Shown: positions 7,687-16,921, counted from the first letter of the stretch. The stretch: DNA of 64,000 bases from Lachnospiraceae bacterium YSB2008 (GCA_000687655.1 JHWR01000013.1:1-64000), one strand, 5' to 3'. Translations and numbers: made by a program. Notes: generated from the letters alone by a model not told the origin.

Positions 7687-9168
7687 ATGATTAAATACAT
7701 TATTTTAGGAGCAGTTGTAGTTTTCGCTATAGTTATAATCGTTACAAGTTATGTGAAATCACCACCTGATAAGGCATTCATTATCTCCGGACTCAGAAAG
7801 AATCCGAAGATCCTGATAGGTAGAGCAGGACTTAAGCTTCCATTTATTGAAAGAAAAGATGAACTTCTTATCAAGCAGATAAGCATAGATATCAAGACAG
7901 GTGACTATGTACCTACACTTGATTTCATCGGTGTAAATATCGATGCTGTTGCAAAGGTTAAGATCCGTACCGATCCGGAAGGAATTCAGCTTGCTATGAA
8001 GAACTTCCTTAATATGAAAGAGCATCAGATTATGGAAGCACTCGTTGATTCCCTTCAGGGTAATATGCGTGAGATCATTGGTACCATAAGCCTTAAAGAT
8101 CTTTGTAATGACAGAAAGTCATTCGGTGACCAGGTGCAGGAGAAAGCACAGGTTGATATGAACAGACTTGGTATTGAGATTATTTCATGTAATATTCAGC
8201 ATGTTGAAGATCAGAATGACCTTATCATTGCTCTTGGTCAGGACAACATGGCAGCTATTCAGAAGAATGCCAGCATTGCAAAAGCAAATGCAGACAGAGA
8301 CGTAGCTATCGCACAGGCACAAGCTCAGAAGGAAGCAAATGATGCGAGAGTGCTTGCAGAAACCGAAATTGCGATCAAGCAGAATGACCTTTCAATCAAG
8401 AAGGCCGAGCTTAAGACAGTTGAAGATACGAAGAAAGCTGAAGCAGATGCTGCATATCAGATTCAGCAGGAAGCACAGCGTAAGACTATCGAGGTAACAA
8501 AAGCTCAGGCTGATATCGCAAAGCAGGAGCAGGAGATTACCAGAAAGCAGAAGGAAGCTTCCGTAAAGGAGCAGGAGCTCGATGCTCAGATCCGTAAGCA
8601 GGCTGATGCTGATAAATATCGTCAGCAGCAGATGGCAGAGGTAGAACTCTTTAAGAGACAGAAGGATGCTGAAGCTCAGAAATATGAGTTTGAGAAAGAT
8701 GCTGAAGCTAAGAGAATCAAGGCAGAAGCTGACAGATATGCTATGGAGCAGGAAGCACTTGCAATAAAGGCAAAGGCTGAAGCAGAAGCAGCAGCAATCC
8801 AGGCCAAAGGTGAAGCAGAAGCAGCAGCAATCCAGGCAAAGGCTGAAGCAGAAGCTGCAGGTATTGATAAGAAAGCTGAAGCTATGAAGAAATACGGCGA
8901 GGCTGCTATCGTTGAAATGCTCTGCAAGATGTATCCGGAAGTTGCTCGTGCAATCGCAGAGCCTCTCGGAAAGATCGACAAGATCACGATGTACGGCGAT
9001 GGTAATACCGCAAGGCTTACCGAAGACGTTACAAAGTCATTTAAGCAGACAATCGACGGACTTTCAGATTCGATGGGAATCGATCTTAATACAGTAGTTT
9101 CAAACTTCCTCGGAAGTAAAGGAGAAGCAGAGCTGCCGAGTGATTTCAAAGAAGTAACTGAAAGCTAA
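7687..9168 (+). CDS. Flotillin-like SPFH/band-7 protein
   Basis: A 493-residue protein. Residues about 1-22 are a membrane anchor (YIILGAVVVFAIVII). An SPFH/band-7 domain covers about 25-190 (SGLRKNPKILIGRAGLKLPF, then ELLIKQISIDIKTGDYVPT). A long alanine/glutamate/lysine coiled coil covers about 200-410, with repeats of the type AEAEAAAIQAKGEAEAAAIQ, and a C-terminal tail follows. Flotillins scaffold ordered membrane microdomains. The upstream GTG at 7651 was rejected because the ATG at 7687 has AAGGAGG ideally spaced. It is preceded by a Mn2+-type riboswitch and followed by a terminator, so it forms a single-gene unit. It is longer than the short FloA type. Confidence 0.9.
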   Translation: MIKYIILGAVVVFAIVIIVTSYVKSPPDKAFIISGLRKNPKILIGRAGLKLPFIERKDELLIKQISIDIKTGDYVPTLDFIGVNIDAVAKVKIRTDPEGIQLAMKNFLNMKEHQIMEALVDSLQGNMREIIGTISLKDLCNDRKSFGDQVQEKAQVDMNRLGIEIISCNIQHVEDQNDLIIALGQDNMAAIQKNASIAKANADRDVAIAQAQAQKEANDARVLAETEIAIKQNDLSIKKAELKTVEDTKKAEADAAYQIQQEAQRKTIEVTKAQADIAKQEQEITRKQKEASVKEQELDAQIRKQADADKYRQQQMAEVELFKRQKDAEAQKYEFEKDAEAKRIKAEADRYAMEQEALAIKAKAEAEAAAIQAKGEAEAAAIQAKAEAEAAGIDKKAEAMKKYGEAAIVEMLCKMYPEVARAIAEPLGKIDKITMYGDGNTARLTEDVTKSFKQTIDGLSDSMGIDLNTVVSNFLGSKGEAELPSDFKEVTES

Positions 9169-9189
9169 TCATTAGCGGATTTTTAAACG

Positions 9190-9220
9190 GCCCATCCCGG
9201 GTTACCGGGGTGGGCTTTTT
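9190..9220 (+). terminator. Intrinsic terminator after the flotillin gene
   Basis: GCCCATCCCGG, loop GTTA, CCGGGGTGGGC (one G-T pair), followed by TTTTT. Confidence 0.95.
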
Positions 9221-9312
9221 CCTTGCTTGATGTCTTGTAATTTAAAATACTATGATTTACTATGTAGTTGAGTTGATGTTTTTCTGAGAACGATTCATTT
9301 ATGGAGGTAAAT

Positions 9313-10710
9313 ATGGGGATTTTAGCAGGTTTTATGGTGCCTCATCCACCTATGATAGTGCCTGACGTGGGCCGTGGAAGTGAGCGACAGGTTCAGGAGA
9401 CAATAGATGCATATGACAAAGTTGCAAAAGAAATTGCGGAATTAAAACCGGAGACTATCATTATTACAAGCCCGCATACCACTATGTATTCGGATTATTT
9501 TCATATATCTCCGGGTGCCGGTGCAAAGGGTGATTTCGGGGATTTCAGAGCGTCTAAGGTTACATTTGATGAAAAATATGATTATGAATTGGTAAATGAA
9601 TTGATTGACGTTCTTCAGGAGGATGACTTTCCTGCCGGTATTGAAGGAGAGAGAAGGAAACAGCTTGATCATGGAACGATGGTTCCACTGTATTTTATAA
9701 GGAAGTACTATGATGGCGGAAAGATTGTCAGAATAGGACTTTCAGGTTATCCGCTTCCTGATCATTACAGGCTTGGAATGTATATTAAGGAAATTGTCGA
9801 AAAGCTTGGAAGAAAGGCGGTCTTTGTTGCGAGCGGTGATCTTTCACACAAGCTGCAGGACTACGGGCCTTACGGGTTTGCACCGGAAGGACCTGTTTAT
9901 GATGACAGGATCATGGATGTGATGGGCAGAGGTGCTTTCGGCGAACTCTTTGATTTTGATGAGGACTTCTGTGATAAGGCGGCTGAGTGTGGCCATCGCT
10001 CGTTTGTCATAATGGCAGGAGCCTTTGACGGTATGGCAGTTAAGGTAAATAAATATTCCCATCAGGATGTGACAGGTGTAGGATATGGAATCTGCAGCTT
10101 CTATCCTGAAGGAGAGGATTCGGGAAGATATTTCCTTGATAATAAAAAGATTGAGGTCCTTAGAATGAAAGAAGGTTCAGATGGGTATGTAAAGCTTGCA
10201 TGGGCATCCCTGGAAAGCTATATCAGAAGCAGAAAAAGACTGAAGGTACCGAAGGATATTCCGACGGAACTGAAAGATAGTCTTCCTGATGAAATATTCA
10301 GTAAGAGAGCCGGTGCATTTGTATCCATTCATAAAAATGGACGGCTCCGTGGCTGTATCGGGACTATAGCTCCTACCAGGGACAGTATAGCTGAGGAGAT
10401 AATTCAGAATGCCATCAGCGCATCCACCAGAGATCCTCGTTTCGAGCCTATTACAGTGGATGAACTGGATATGCTGGAGGTAAATGTAGATATTCTTGGC
10501 GAGCCTGAGGATATTGAATCCATCGAACAGTTAGATGTAAAAAAATATGGAGTTATAGTCACTTCCGGATATAAGAGGGGACTTCTCCTTCCGGATATCG
10601 AAGGAATAGATGATCCGGAAACTCAGGTTTCCATTGCTATGAATAAGGGTGGGATACGTCCATCTGAAAAGTATTCCCTGCAGAGATTTGAAGTTGTAAG
10701 GCACAAGTAG
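9313..10710 (+). CDS. AmmeMemoRadiSam proteins A+B fusion (MEMO1-like dioxygenase fold + AMMECR1)
   Basis: A 465-residue fusion. Residues about 1-265 resemble class III extradiol dioxygenases/MEMO1 (MVPHPPMIVP, SPHTTMYSDYF, LDHGTMVPLYF, ASGDLSHKL). Residues about 285-465 form an AMMECR1 domain (GAFVSIHKNGRLRGCIGTIA, STRDPRFEPI). Together with the next gene (radical SAM protein) they make the AmmeMemoRadiSam system, whose biochemical role is unsettled. The ATG at 9313 was chosen over 9301 because GGAGG lies five bases before it and overlaps the earlier ATG. The amrS-type gene follows after 32 bases, so the two form an operon. Confidence 0.92.
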   Translation: MGILAGFMVPHPPMIVPDVGRGSERQVQETIDAYDKVAKEIAELKPETIIITSPHTTMYSDYFHISPGAGAKGDFGDFRASKVTFDEKYDYELVNELIDVLQEDDFPAGIEGERRKQLDHGTMVPLYFIRKYYDGGKIVRIGLSGYPLPDHYRLGMYIKEIVEKLGRKAVFVASGDLSHKLQDYGPYGFAPEGPVYDDRIMDVMGRGAFGELFDFDEDFCDKAAECGHRSFVIMAGAFDGMAVKVNKYSHQDVTGVGYGICSFYPEGEDSGRYFLDNKKIEVLRMKEGSDGYVKLAWASLESYIRSRKRLKVPKDIPTELKDSLPDEIFSKRAGAFVSIHKNGRLRGCIGTIAPTRDSIAEEIIQNAISASTRDPRFEPITVDELDMLEVNVDILGEPEDIESIEQLDVKKYGVIVTSGYKRGLLLPDIEGIDDPETQVSIAMNKGGIRPSEKYSLQRFEVVRHK

Positions 10711-10742
10711 TTGAAAACCGGTACGAAGGGAGATACAGATAC

Positions 10743-11600
10743 ATGAAATGTAATGTATGCTTCAGACATTGTGATATAAAAGAAGGCGGACTTGGATTCT
10801 GTGGTGCGAGAACCTGTCAGAATGGGGAAGTCATTCCGTCAAATTATGGCAAGATAACAGGGTTTATGCTTGATCCGATAGAGAAGAAGCCGCTTGCCAG
10901 GTTTTATCCCGGAAGTTATATTCTTTCCGTGGGAAGCTATGGCTGTAATTTGAGGTGCCCATTCTGTCAGAATTATGACATTTCCTGGTCGGTACAGGCT
11001 ATGCAGCTTTCAGAAAAGTGTGAGGAAATCTCGCCGGAAGAACTCGCATTTACAGCACTTTCAGTTAAGGATAAAGGAAACATAGGCGTTGCATTTACTT
11101 ATAATGAGCCGCTTATCGGATATGAATTCGTAAGAGATACTGCAAAGCTGGTTCATGAAAATGGAATGAAAAATGTTCTTGTCTCAAACGGTACTGCTGA
11201 GCTGTCTGTTCTTGAAGAAATCCTGCCGTATATCGATGCCATGAATATAGATCTCAAAGGTTTTACGGACAGATATTATAATGATGTGCTTGGGGGCAGC
11301 AGGAAGATGGTGATGGATTTTATCGAGCGGGCAGTGAAGGACTGTCACGTCGAACTGACCACGCTTGTAATCCCCGGAGAGAATGATTCTGAAGAAGAAA
11401 TAAGAGAAATGACCGGCTGGATAGCGTCGCTGAGGGATGCTTCAGGTAGCTTCATTGGTACAGAAATACCACTTCATATTTCCAGATTCTTCCCAAGGTT
11501 CAAGATGACGGACAGGGATGCAACACCGGTTAAGAAGGTATATCGGCTGGCGGAGGTTGCACGTGAGAGACTAAAGTATGTTTATACAGGAAATTGTTAA
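10743..11600 (+). CDS. amrS: AmmeMemoRadiSam system radical SAM enzyme
   Basis: A 285-residue radical SAM protein. The N-terminal cysteine-rich start (CNVCFRHCDIKEGGLGFCGA) is typical of this family and of the related pyruvate-formate-lyase activases. The Fe4S4-binding motif is CNLRCPFC (about residue 67), followed by QNYDIS. Later SAM-fold elements include TYNEP, VSNGT and DAMNIDLKGF. The protein presumably generates a 5'-deoxyadenosyl radical; its target is unknown but probably linked to the fused protein encoded just upstream. AAGGGAG lies before the start. Length is normal. Confidence 0.93.
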   Translation: MKCNVCFRHCDIKEGGLGFCGARTCQNGEVIPSNYGKITGFMLDPIEKKPLARFYPGSYILSVGSYGCNLRCPFCQNYDISWSVQAMQLSEKCEEISPEELAFTALSVKDKGNIGVAFTYNEPLIGYEFVRDTAKLVHENGMKNVLVSNGTAELSVLEEILPYIDAMNIDLKGFTDRYYNDVLGGSRKMVMDFIERAVKDCHVELTTLVIPGENDSEEEIREMTGWIASLRDASGSFIGTEIPLHISRFFPRFKMTDRDATPVKKVYRLAEVARERLKYVYTGNC

Positions 11601-11678
11601 AAAAGTTCTTATTTTTTAATCTCCTTTTAAGCTTTGCTGTTTATTATAACAGCATAAAGAAGAAAGGAGTTGATCTAT

Positions 11679-13235
11679 ATGAGGAAAAGATTAGGTAGAT
11701 ATAAGAATAGATTAATGGCAATATCAATCGCTGCAGTGATGATGATATCCATAGCCGGATGTGGAAATGCAGAGAACCAGAACGCTGATACAACATCAGA
11801 TACTGAGGTGGTAACTGAAGCTTCTTCGGATGATGAAACGACCGAGGATATTGATGAAGTGGCGGAAAGCAATTCATTTATCAAAAAAACAGATATAACG
11901 ATTGATGAAGAAATAACGAATGATGCAGATGGTGAGCATGCTATAGAGGCTGACGGTGAGGATGCAGAATACAGCAATGTTAAGGTTACTAAGACCGGAG
12001 AAGCTGATGGAGACGAGGCTGATTTCTATGGTGAAAATGCAGCAATCTTTGCTACGAACGGTGCAACCTTAAACCTTGAAGGAATACTGGTTGAGACAAA
12101 TGGTACTCACGCAAATGGAGTTTTTTCATACGGTGAAGGAACCACTGTGAATATCAAAGATTCGTATATAGAAACTACGGGTAACTGTTCCGGTGGACTT
12201 ATGACCACGGGTGGTGGAACCACGAATGCTGAGAATCTTACTATACATACGACAGGAAATTCATCAGCTGCCATTAGATCAGACCGAGGCGGCGGTACAG
12301 TGACCGTATCCAAGGGCAGTTATACAACGGAAGGAACCGGCTCTCCTGTAATATATTCCACCGCAGATATAACTGTAAATGATGCGACACTGACTTCAAC
12401 TGCATCAGAGGGTGTAGTCGTGGAAGGTAAGAATTCTGTTACTCTCAACAATGTTACACTTACCGCAGACAACAACAAGAAGAACAGCGATAAATCTGAT
12501 TGCTACAATGCAGTGATGATATATCAATCAATGTCCGGTGACGCTGCAAACGGCGAGGCTTCATTTACAATGAAGGGCGGAAGTCTCACTAACAAGAACG
12601 GAGACATATTCTTCGTGAATAACACCGTTGCAACTATCTCTCTTGAAGATGCTGATATTGTAAATGAAGACAGTGACGGAGTTTTTCTCAGAGCTGCAGC
12701 AGCAGGATGGGGAAATGAAGGCAGTAACGGTGGTCAGGTAACACTGAACGCTTCTGATCAGACTATAAATGGAGATATGATTGTCGATAGTGTTTCAAAC
12801 CTGAATCTATATCTTAAAGACAGTAGTTCATTTGAAGGTGCAATCAATACAGATGGACAGGAAGGCGAAGTATATGTAGAGCTGGATAGTGATTCAACAT
12901 GGAAGCTTACAGGTGATTCATACATTATATCCCTTACATGCGATGCAGACAGTATAGATCTGAATGGATATAAACTTTACGTAAATGGAAAGGAATATGA
13001 AGAAGGAACTGAAAGTAAGGGTGAAGCCATAGAAGTGACTGTCACTGAAGGAGGCGGCGACATGGGCGACATGCCGGGAGAACCTCCTGAGGGAATGGAT
13101 AACCCTTCGGGTGGAGATGGTAACACTCCTCCAGAACCACCGGAAGGAAAGGACGGAAACCGTCCTGAGAAACCTGGCGAAAAATCAGATGGAAATAGTG
13201 ACGCTCCACCGGAAAAGCCGGATGAAAGTAATTAA
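11679..13235 (+). CDS. Beta-helix lipoprotein with acidic linker and Pro/Glu-rich C-terminal tail
   Basis: A 518-residue secreted lipoprotein. The basic N-terminus and hydrophobic segment end in the lipobox SIAGC. An acidic Thr/Ser/Glu linker follows (about 25-110). The middle (about 110-430) is built of short repeated beta-strand units of the type TLNLEGI.VETNGTHANGVF, GTTVNIKDSYIETTG, characteristic of right-handed beta-helix surface proteins. The last 60 residues are low complexity (PGEPPEGMDN, PPEPPEGKDG, EKPGEKSDG). The ATG at 11679 has AAAGGAG nine bases upstream; the in-frame TTG at 11670 touches the binding site and was rejected. Function is unknown: adhesion, carbohydrate binding or surface display are possible. 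No sortase signal is seen. Confidence 0.75.
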   Translation: MRKRLGRYKNRLMAISIAAVMMISIAGCGNAENQNADTTSDTEVVTEASSDDETTEDIDEVAESNSFIKKTDITIDEEITNDADGEHAIEADGEDAEYSNVKVTKTGEADGDEADFYGENAAIFATNGATLNLEGILVETNGTHANGVFSYGEGTTVNIKDSYIETTGNCSGGLMTTGGGTTNAENLTIHTTGNSSAAIRSDRGGGTVTVSKGSYTTEGTGSPVIYSTADITVNDATLTSTASEGVVVEGKNSVTLNNVTLTADNNKKNSDKSDCYNAVMIYQSMSGDAANGEASFTMKGGSLTNKNGDIFFVNNTVATISLEDADIVNEDSDGVFLRAAAAGWGNEGSNGGQVTLNASDQTINGDMIVDSVSNLNLYLKDSSSFEGAINTDGQEGEVYVELDSDSTWKLTGDSYIISLTCDADSIDLNGYKLYVNGKEYEEGTESKGEAIEVTVTEGGGDMGDMPGEPPEGMDNPSGGDGNTPPEPPEGKDGNRPEKPGEKSDGNSDAPPEKPDESN

Positions 13236-13246
13236 AAATTGAAAGA

Positions 13247-13278
13247 CGAAATGCCCGCTGGATTGCGGGCATTTCTTT
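13247..13278. terminator. Bidirectional terminator between lipoprotein and kinase genes
   Basis: GAAATGCCCGC, loop TGGATT, GCGGGCATTTC, with TTT on the plus side and A-rich sequence on the 5' side. It can therefore serve both convergent genes. Confidence 0.9.
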
Positions 13279-13289
13279 ATCTGATCATA

Positions 13290-15218
13290 TTAATCATAGT
13301 AATCATCATCTTCGAAGGTACTCATATATATAGGAACCTCCTCCAGATCTCCATCCAAAGAACTGGCTGTGAAATCTCTGGTGATATACTTTCTGGTTGC
13401 ATATTCCTGAGTGACGAACCATTCGCCTTCGTAGTAATTCAGGAACATACAGAAGTTGTTTCCACCTGGTGTTTTGAAGTCATATTGTGAGAAGTTTCCG
13501 GCAGGATCTGCAAGACCTGTGTCAGGGGTTCCGCCGAAGTTAATGACTGTCCTGGCCATTCCGTCGTCAAGTGTGTCTGCGACATTGTCACAACGTAATG
13601 CTACAAGCTTATTGTTCTTAAAATAAAAAGCTATTACTTCCGAATGTCCATTTATAGTTTGTAAGCTGTCACAATATTCAAGAGTTTCCAGGCTGTAATC
13701 CCAGTCAACAAGAGCAGGAAGATCGTACATGACTTTAAGATCATCGTAACTCATGCCCAGAAGTGATTCGTCAATCTGAAGCCAGTCATCCACATCATAT
13801 ATTGAAATAGCAGCATCTGCGTCATTACCGTTTGGAGTTTTTATATCTCTATTTTCGGTTGTGGCTTCAGTAGTCTTTTTCTCAGTTGTAGCCTTTGTAG
13901 TGGCCTCAGTAGTTTTCTTCTCAGTAGTCTTCTTTTCAGTCGTGGCTTTGGTAGTAGATTCCTTCTTGGTGGTAGCCTCAGTTTTCTGATTTCCGGAATA
14001 TGCATAATTATCTTTTTTCTTTGAGTTACCTGATTTAACAGCGGCTGCTATTCCTATTATCAGTAACAGAACACCGGCTATTCCTATTATGAGCTTAACC
14101 CGGTTCTTTTTATCAAATATTCCACCATTGCCACCGTATGAATTATTATTTGAGGTTGGTGATGAAGGTGCTTCCTCAATCACTTCGCCAAATCGGTTTT
14201 TCTTTGGTTCGACCGGCTTTGGAGTATCACTAGGTGCAGGCTGAGTTGGTTTAGCGGCAGCAGTAAGATTGTCTGTCGCACCCGGTCGATCTGAACGGGT
14301 CAGATATCCGGTTGCAGCCTTCGCCTCCATGACATCATATTCAACTGAAGAGGTCATGGCATTCTTGAATTCCGTCATGGTCTGGAATCTGTCCTTTGGC
14401 TGTACATTCATGGCATGAAGTATAGCCTGCTCGGCAATCCTGCCCATCTTTACTCCTCGGGCTGAAGGTGGTATAAGTTCATCCTCTTCGAGACGATCTA
14501 TGGAATCAGGAGGCCTTTTGCCGGTAACTGCATAGTAAAATGTTGCACCCAATGAATAAACATCCGTATACGGACCCTGCTTACCGCGCCTTGTGTACTG
14601 TTCCTTTGGTGCAAAACCATGCTTAAGTACGACGTCAAGGCTCTGGCTTCTGTCACCTATGCTGTATCTGGCAGCACCGAAATCAAGAAGCTTAATCTTC
14701 CCGTCATTTGTTATATAGATATTGTCAGGAGTAACATCTCTATGGACTATTCCTTTGCTGTGAACTACAGCGAGTGCATCTATAACAGGACCCAGTATGT
14801 CATAAGCCTCATCAAAGGTTACTTTGCCGCCCTTTTCTTTGATGTATTCGTCGAAGCTTTTTCCTTCGATGTATTCCATAACAAAGTAGGCCGTTCCATT
14901 TTCTTCAAAGTATGAAAAAATACGGACGATGTTTTCATTTCCAATGAACTTGCCGAGAGTTTCAGCTTCCTGGAGGAAGCACTCTTTGCCGTAGCCGTAG
15001 ATTTCACCGCGTTCGCCTGTATATGGAACAACCGTGATACCCTCACGGGTTACCATGGTATCAGGGAAGAATTCTTTAACTGCAACGTAGCCCTTTGTTT
15101 TATGGTCAAGGGCTTTGTAGGTTATTCCGAATCCTCCCTGACCGAGAACTTTTTCTATAACATATTGTCCTGCGAGGACAGTGCCCTTAGGAAGGGCAAC
15201 CGGATATTCTTTTCCCAT
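13290..15218 (-). CDS. Membrane-spanning Ser/Thr protein kinase (Hanks type)
   Basis: A 642-residue protein. Residues about 15-275 form a eukaryotic-type kinase: LGQGGFGITYKA (P-loop), VAVKEFF (Lys), VHRDVTPDNIYI (catalytic loop, with V-T replacing the common L-K), LDFGAARY, and GFAPKEQY (activation segment). A proline-rich linker leads to one membrane span (about 374-394, LIIGIAGVLLLIIGIAA). A Thr/Lys-rich stretch (TTKATTEKKTTEK type) and an unassigned domain of about 180 residues lie outside the membrane. No PASTA repeats are present, so the signal differs from that of PrkC. The start ATG directly abuts the TAA of the upstream hrb gene, and AGGAGG lies inside hrb, which implies translational coupling. 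Confidence 0.92.
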   Translation of the reverse strand: MGKEYPVALPKGTVLAGQYVIEKVLGQGGFGITYKALDHKTKGYVAVKEFFPDTMVTREGITVVPYTGERGEIYGYGKECFLQEAETLGKFIGNENIVRIFSYFEENGTAYFVMEYIEGKSFDEYIKEKGGKVTFDEAYDILGPVIDALAVVHSKGIVHRDVTPDNIYITNDGKIKLLDFGAARYSIGDRSQSLDVVLKHGFAPKEQYTRRGKQGPYTDVYSLGATFYYAVTGKRPPDSIDRLEEDELIPPSARGVKMGRIAEQAILHAMNVQPKDRFQTMTEFKNAMTSSVEYDVMEAKAATGYLTRSDRPGATDNLTAAAKPTQPAPSDTPKPVEPKKNRFGEVIEEAPSSPTSNNNSYGGNGGIFDKKNRVKLIIGIAGVLLLIIGIAAAVKSGNSKKKDNYAYSGNQKTEATTKKESTTKATTEKKTTEKKTTEATTKATTEKKTTEATTENRDIKTPNGNDADAAISIYDVDDWLQIDESLLGMSYDDLKVMYDLPALVDWDYSLETLEYCDSLQTINGHSEVIAFYFKNNKLVALRCDNVADTLDDGMARTVINFGGTPDTGLADPAGNFSQYDFKTPGGNNFCMFLNYYEGEWFVTQEYATRKYITRDFTASSLDGDLEEVPIYMSTFEDDDYYD

Positions 15219-15866
15219 TTAATTCGCCTCCTGAAGCTTAAAGTACTCCTTGCCATGTTTACACCATGGGCAGGTCCAGTCATCAGGAAGCTCCTCAAAT
15301 GGAACGCCCTCAGCGGCTTCATCATATGTATATCCACAGATTTCACATACCCATACTTTGCTTCCACCTTCTGCTTTGGCCGGTGCATCTTTCTTTGGCT
15401 TTACATTTGCGTGATAGAAGGAGTAGCTCATAGGTGAATTCTCAGACAGAACTTCACCGTCATCCACTGAAGCTATGAAGAGTGTATGGGAGCCCAGATC
15501 TATAGACTGTTCAACTGTCATAGATATATAGCCGCAGGTGCCTTTATTGATATATGGCAGTCCATTTGCGGATAAAGCATAATCAGAAAAGCCTGCAAAT
15601 TTATCTACGTCCTTGCCGCTCTGGAATCCGAAGTGCTTGAACAGTGAGAAGTCGGCGCTTTCATCAATGAGAGATGCATTAATCTTTCCGGTTCTCCGAA
15701 TCATTCCTTCAGTATAATTCTGTTTATTTACAGTAACAGAAACTCTGTTCGGTTCAGAAGTCTGCTGCATCACGGTGTTTACGATACAGCCATTCAGCTT
15801 GTCATCCTCTTTTGCTGTGAGGACGAACAGACCATATGTTATCTTAAACATTACATTTTTATCCAT
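15219..15866 (-). CDS. hrb: High-molecular-weight rubredoxin (flavin reductase-rubredoxin fusion)
   Basis: A 215-residue protein. Residues 1-155 form a flavin-reductase/split-barrel FMN-binding domain (ITYGLFVLTA, NGCIVNTVMQQTSEP, and GCGYI-like GTCGYIS). Residues about 170-215 form a rubredoxin domain with both iron-binding pairs (VCEICGYTYD and CPWCKHG). Such fusions (Hrb of Moorella) pass NADH electrons to flavodiiron proteins, here FprA at 5347-6498. The start was moved to the second ATG, because GGAGGG lies seven bases before it and overlaps the first ATG at 15881. The kinase gene follows without any gap. Confidence 0.94.
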   Translation of the reverse strand: MDKNVMFKITYGLFVLTAKEDDKLNGCIVNTVMQQTSEPNRVSVTVNKQNYTEGMIRRTGKINASLIDESADFSLFKHFGFQSGKDVDKFAGFSDYALSANGLPYINKGTCGYISMTVEQSIDLGSHTLFIASVDDGEVLSENSPMSYSFYHANVKPKKDAPAKAEGGSKVWVCEICGYTYDEAAEGVPFEELPDDWTCPWCKHGKEYFKLQEAN

Positions 15867-15964
15867 AACAAAACCCTCCATATTTACAACCCCAATGAGA
15901 CAGGCATGATTGCCGGCCTCAGTACTTCTAATATGAGATTATTTTAGCATAGAGTGGAATGAAA

Positions 15965-15993
15965 TTGTATAAATAAATTGGTTATTGTATAAT
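15965..15993 (+). promoter_or_regulatory. Probable promoter of the thioesterase gene
   Basis: TTGTAT at 15965-15970, a 17-base spacer, and a perfect TATAAT at 15988-15993. The -10 box overlaps the upstream in-frame ATG at 15992, which argues against that ATG as the start. Confidence 0.65.
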
Positions 15994-16030
15994 GGTCACG
16001 AGTTTTAAAATGAAAGAAAAGAGATTTATC

Positions 16031-16507
16031 ATGAGTTACGAAAAAGGAACAAAGAGTGTAGAGGATTCAAAGACTGAAACTATTCACTGCCCTCAGTATG
16101 AAGATATAAATGGATTTGGAAGACTTTTCGGCGGAAGGCTGATGGAATGGATTGATACTGCAGCAGGAGTCTGTGCCATAAGGCATTCGGGCCTTGTTGT
16201 TACAACTGCAGCGGTTGATCATCTTGAATTTAAGAGTGGAGCATACCTCGGAGACATAGTTGTCATAGTTGCCAAGGTCGTGTATGTCGGCCGTTCATCC
16301 ATGGATATCCGAGTTGATACATATGTAGAAGATAAGGAAACCGGCATGCGTCGTCCTATAAACCGCGCATATCTTACAGAGGTCTGCATCGATAAGGATG
16401 GCAAACCTGTTCCGGTCCCTTATGGCATTCAGCTTTCAAATGAATCAGAAAGAGCTGAGTTTGAGATAGCAAAGAAGAGACGAGAAAATAAGAGGAATCA
16501 GATATAG
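16031..16507 (+). CDS. Hotdog-fold acyl-CoA thioesterase (YciA/BACH type)
   Basis: A 158-residue single hotdog domain. HCPQYEDINGFGRLFGGRLM contains the typical N-x-x-G-x-x-F/L-G-G-x-L signature, followed by WIDTAAGVCA. These enzymes hydrolyse acyl-CoA to free acid and CoA in the cytosol. The start at 16031 is preferred to 15992, because the earlier ATG lies inside the predicted -10 box. An AAGAGA-like binding site precedes 16031. The chain-length preference cannot be told. The gene is divergent from hrb. Confidence 0.88.
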   Translation: MSYEKGTKSVEDSKTETIHCPQYEDINGFGRLFGGRLMEWIDTAAGVCAIRHSGLVVTTAAVDHLEFKSGAYLGDIVVIVAKVVYVGRSSMDIRVDTYVEDKETGMRRPINRAYLTEVCIDKDGKPVPVPYGIQLSNESERAEFEIAKKRRENKRNQI

Positions 16508-16528
16508 AGAATATCTTTTGAAATGTTT

Positions 16529-16921
16529 TCAATCATAAAACCTATCCATACCAGACCCGGCCTCGAGCCATTTGACATATTTTTCAGGCTCCTTCTTCAT
16601 GAAAGCCATAGTCATAAATGTATCGAGTGCCAGGGCTTCTTTGTTACAGTCTCCATAATTCTTACCTATGTCCTGTTTGATCTCAACATTTCTCATGTTG
16701 AAAAAGTATAGATCAGTGAGTCCGTATCCGCTTATTTTATATGTATCCCGGAATGTATGATTATCCACGTAATACATGAATTCGTTCATGAGTTCTTCGT
16801 CTGAAACGAGTTCGTTCCAGAGTAAATCAACGAAGGCGTCATCCTTGTTTGCGAAGTTGGCAAGATATTTCAAACATTCGAGGGCTTTTACTTTTCTTGA
16901 ATCAAAGATTATATTTGGCAT
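16529..16921 (-). CDS. Conserved hypothetical protein, unassigned
   Basis: A 130-residue acidic cytosolic protein without membrane spans. It begins MPNIIFDSRKVKALECLKYL and is rich in aromatic and charged residues, probably all-helical in its N-terminal half. I recognise no domain. It is convergent with the thioesterase gene (21 bases apart) and divergent from the reverse transcriptase unit. The ribosome binding site is weak (TAGGAAA). Coding status is supported by its length, lack of overlap and codon use like its neighbours. Confidence 0.65.
   Translation of the reverse strand: MPNIIFDSRKVKALECLKYLANFANKDDAFVDLLWNELVSDEELMNEFMYYVDNHTFRDTYKISGYGLTDLYFFNMRNVEIKQDIGKNYGDCNKEALALDTFMTMAFMKKEPEKYVKWLEAGSGMDRFYD

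Noticed and set aside
8676-9149. 157-codon antisense frame rich in Ser/Ala
   Set aside because: It is the shadow of the Ala/Glu/Lys coiled-coil repeats of the flotillin gene; no binding site and no recognisable protein.
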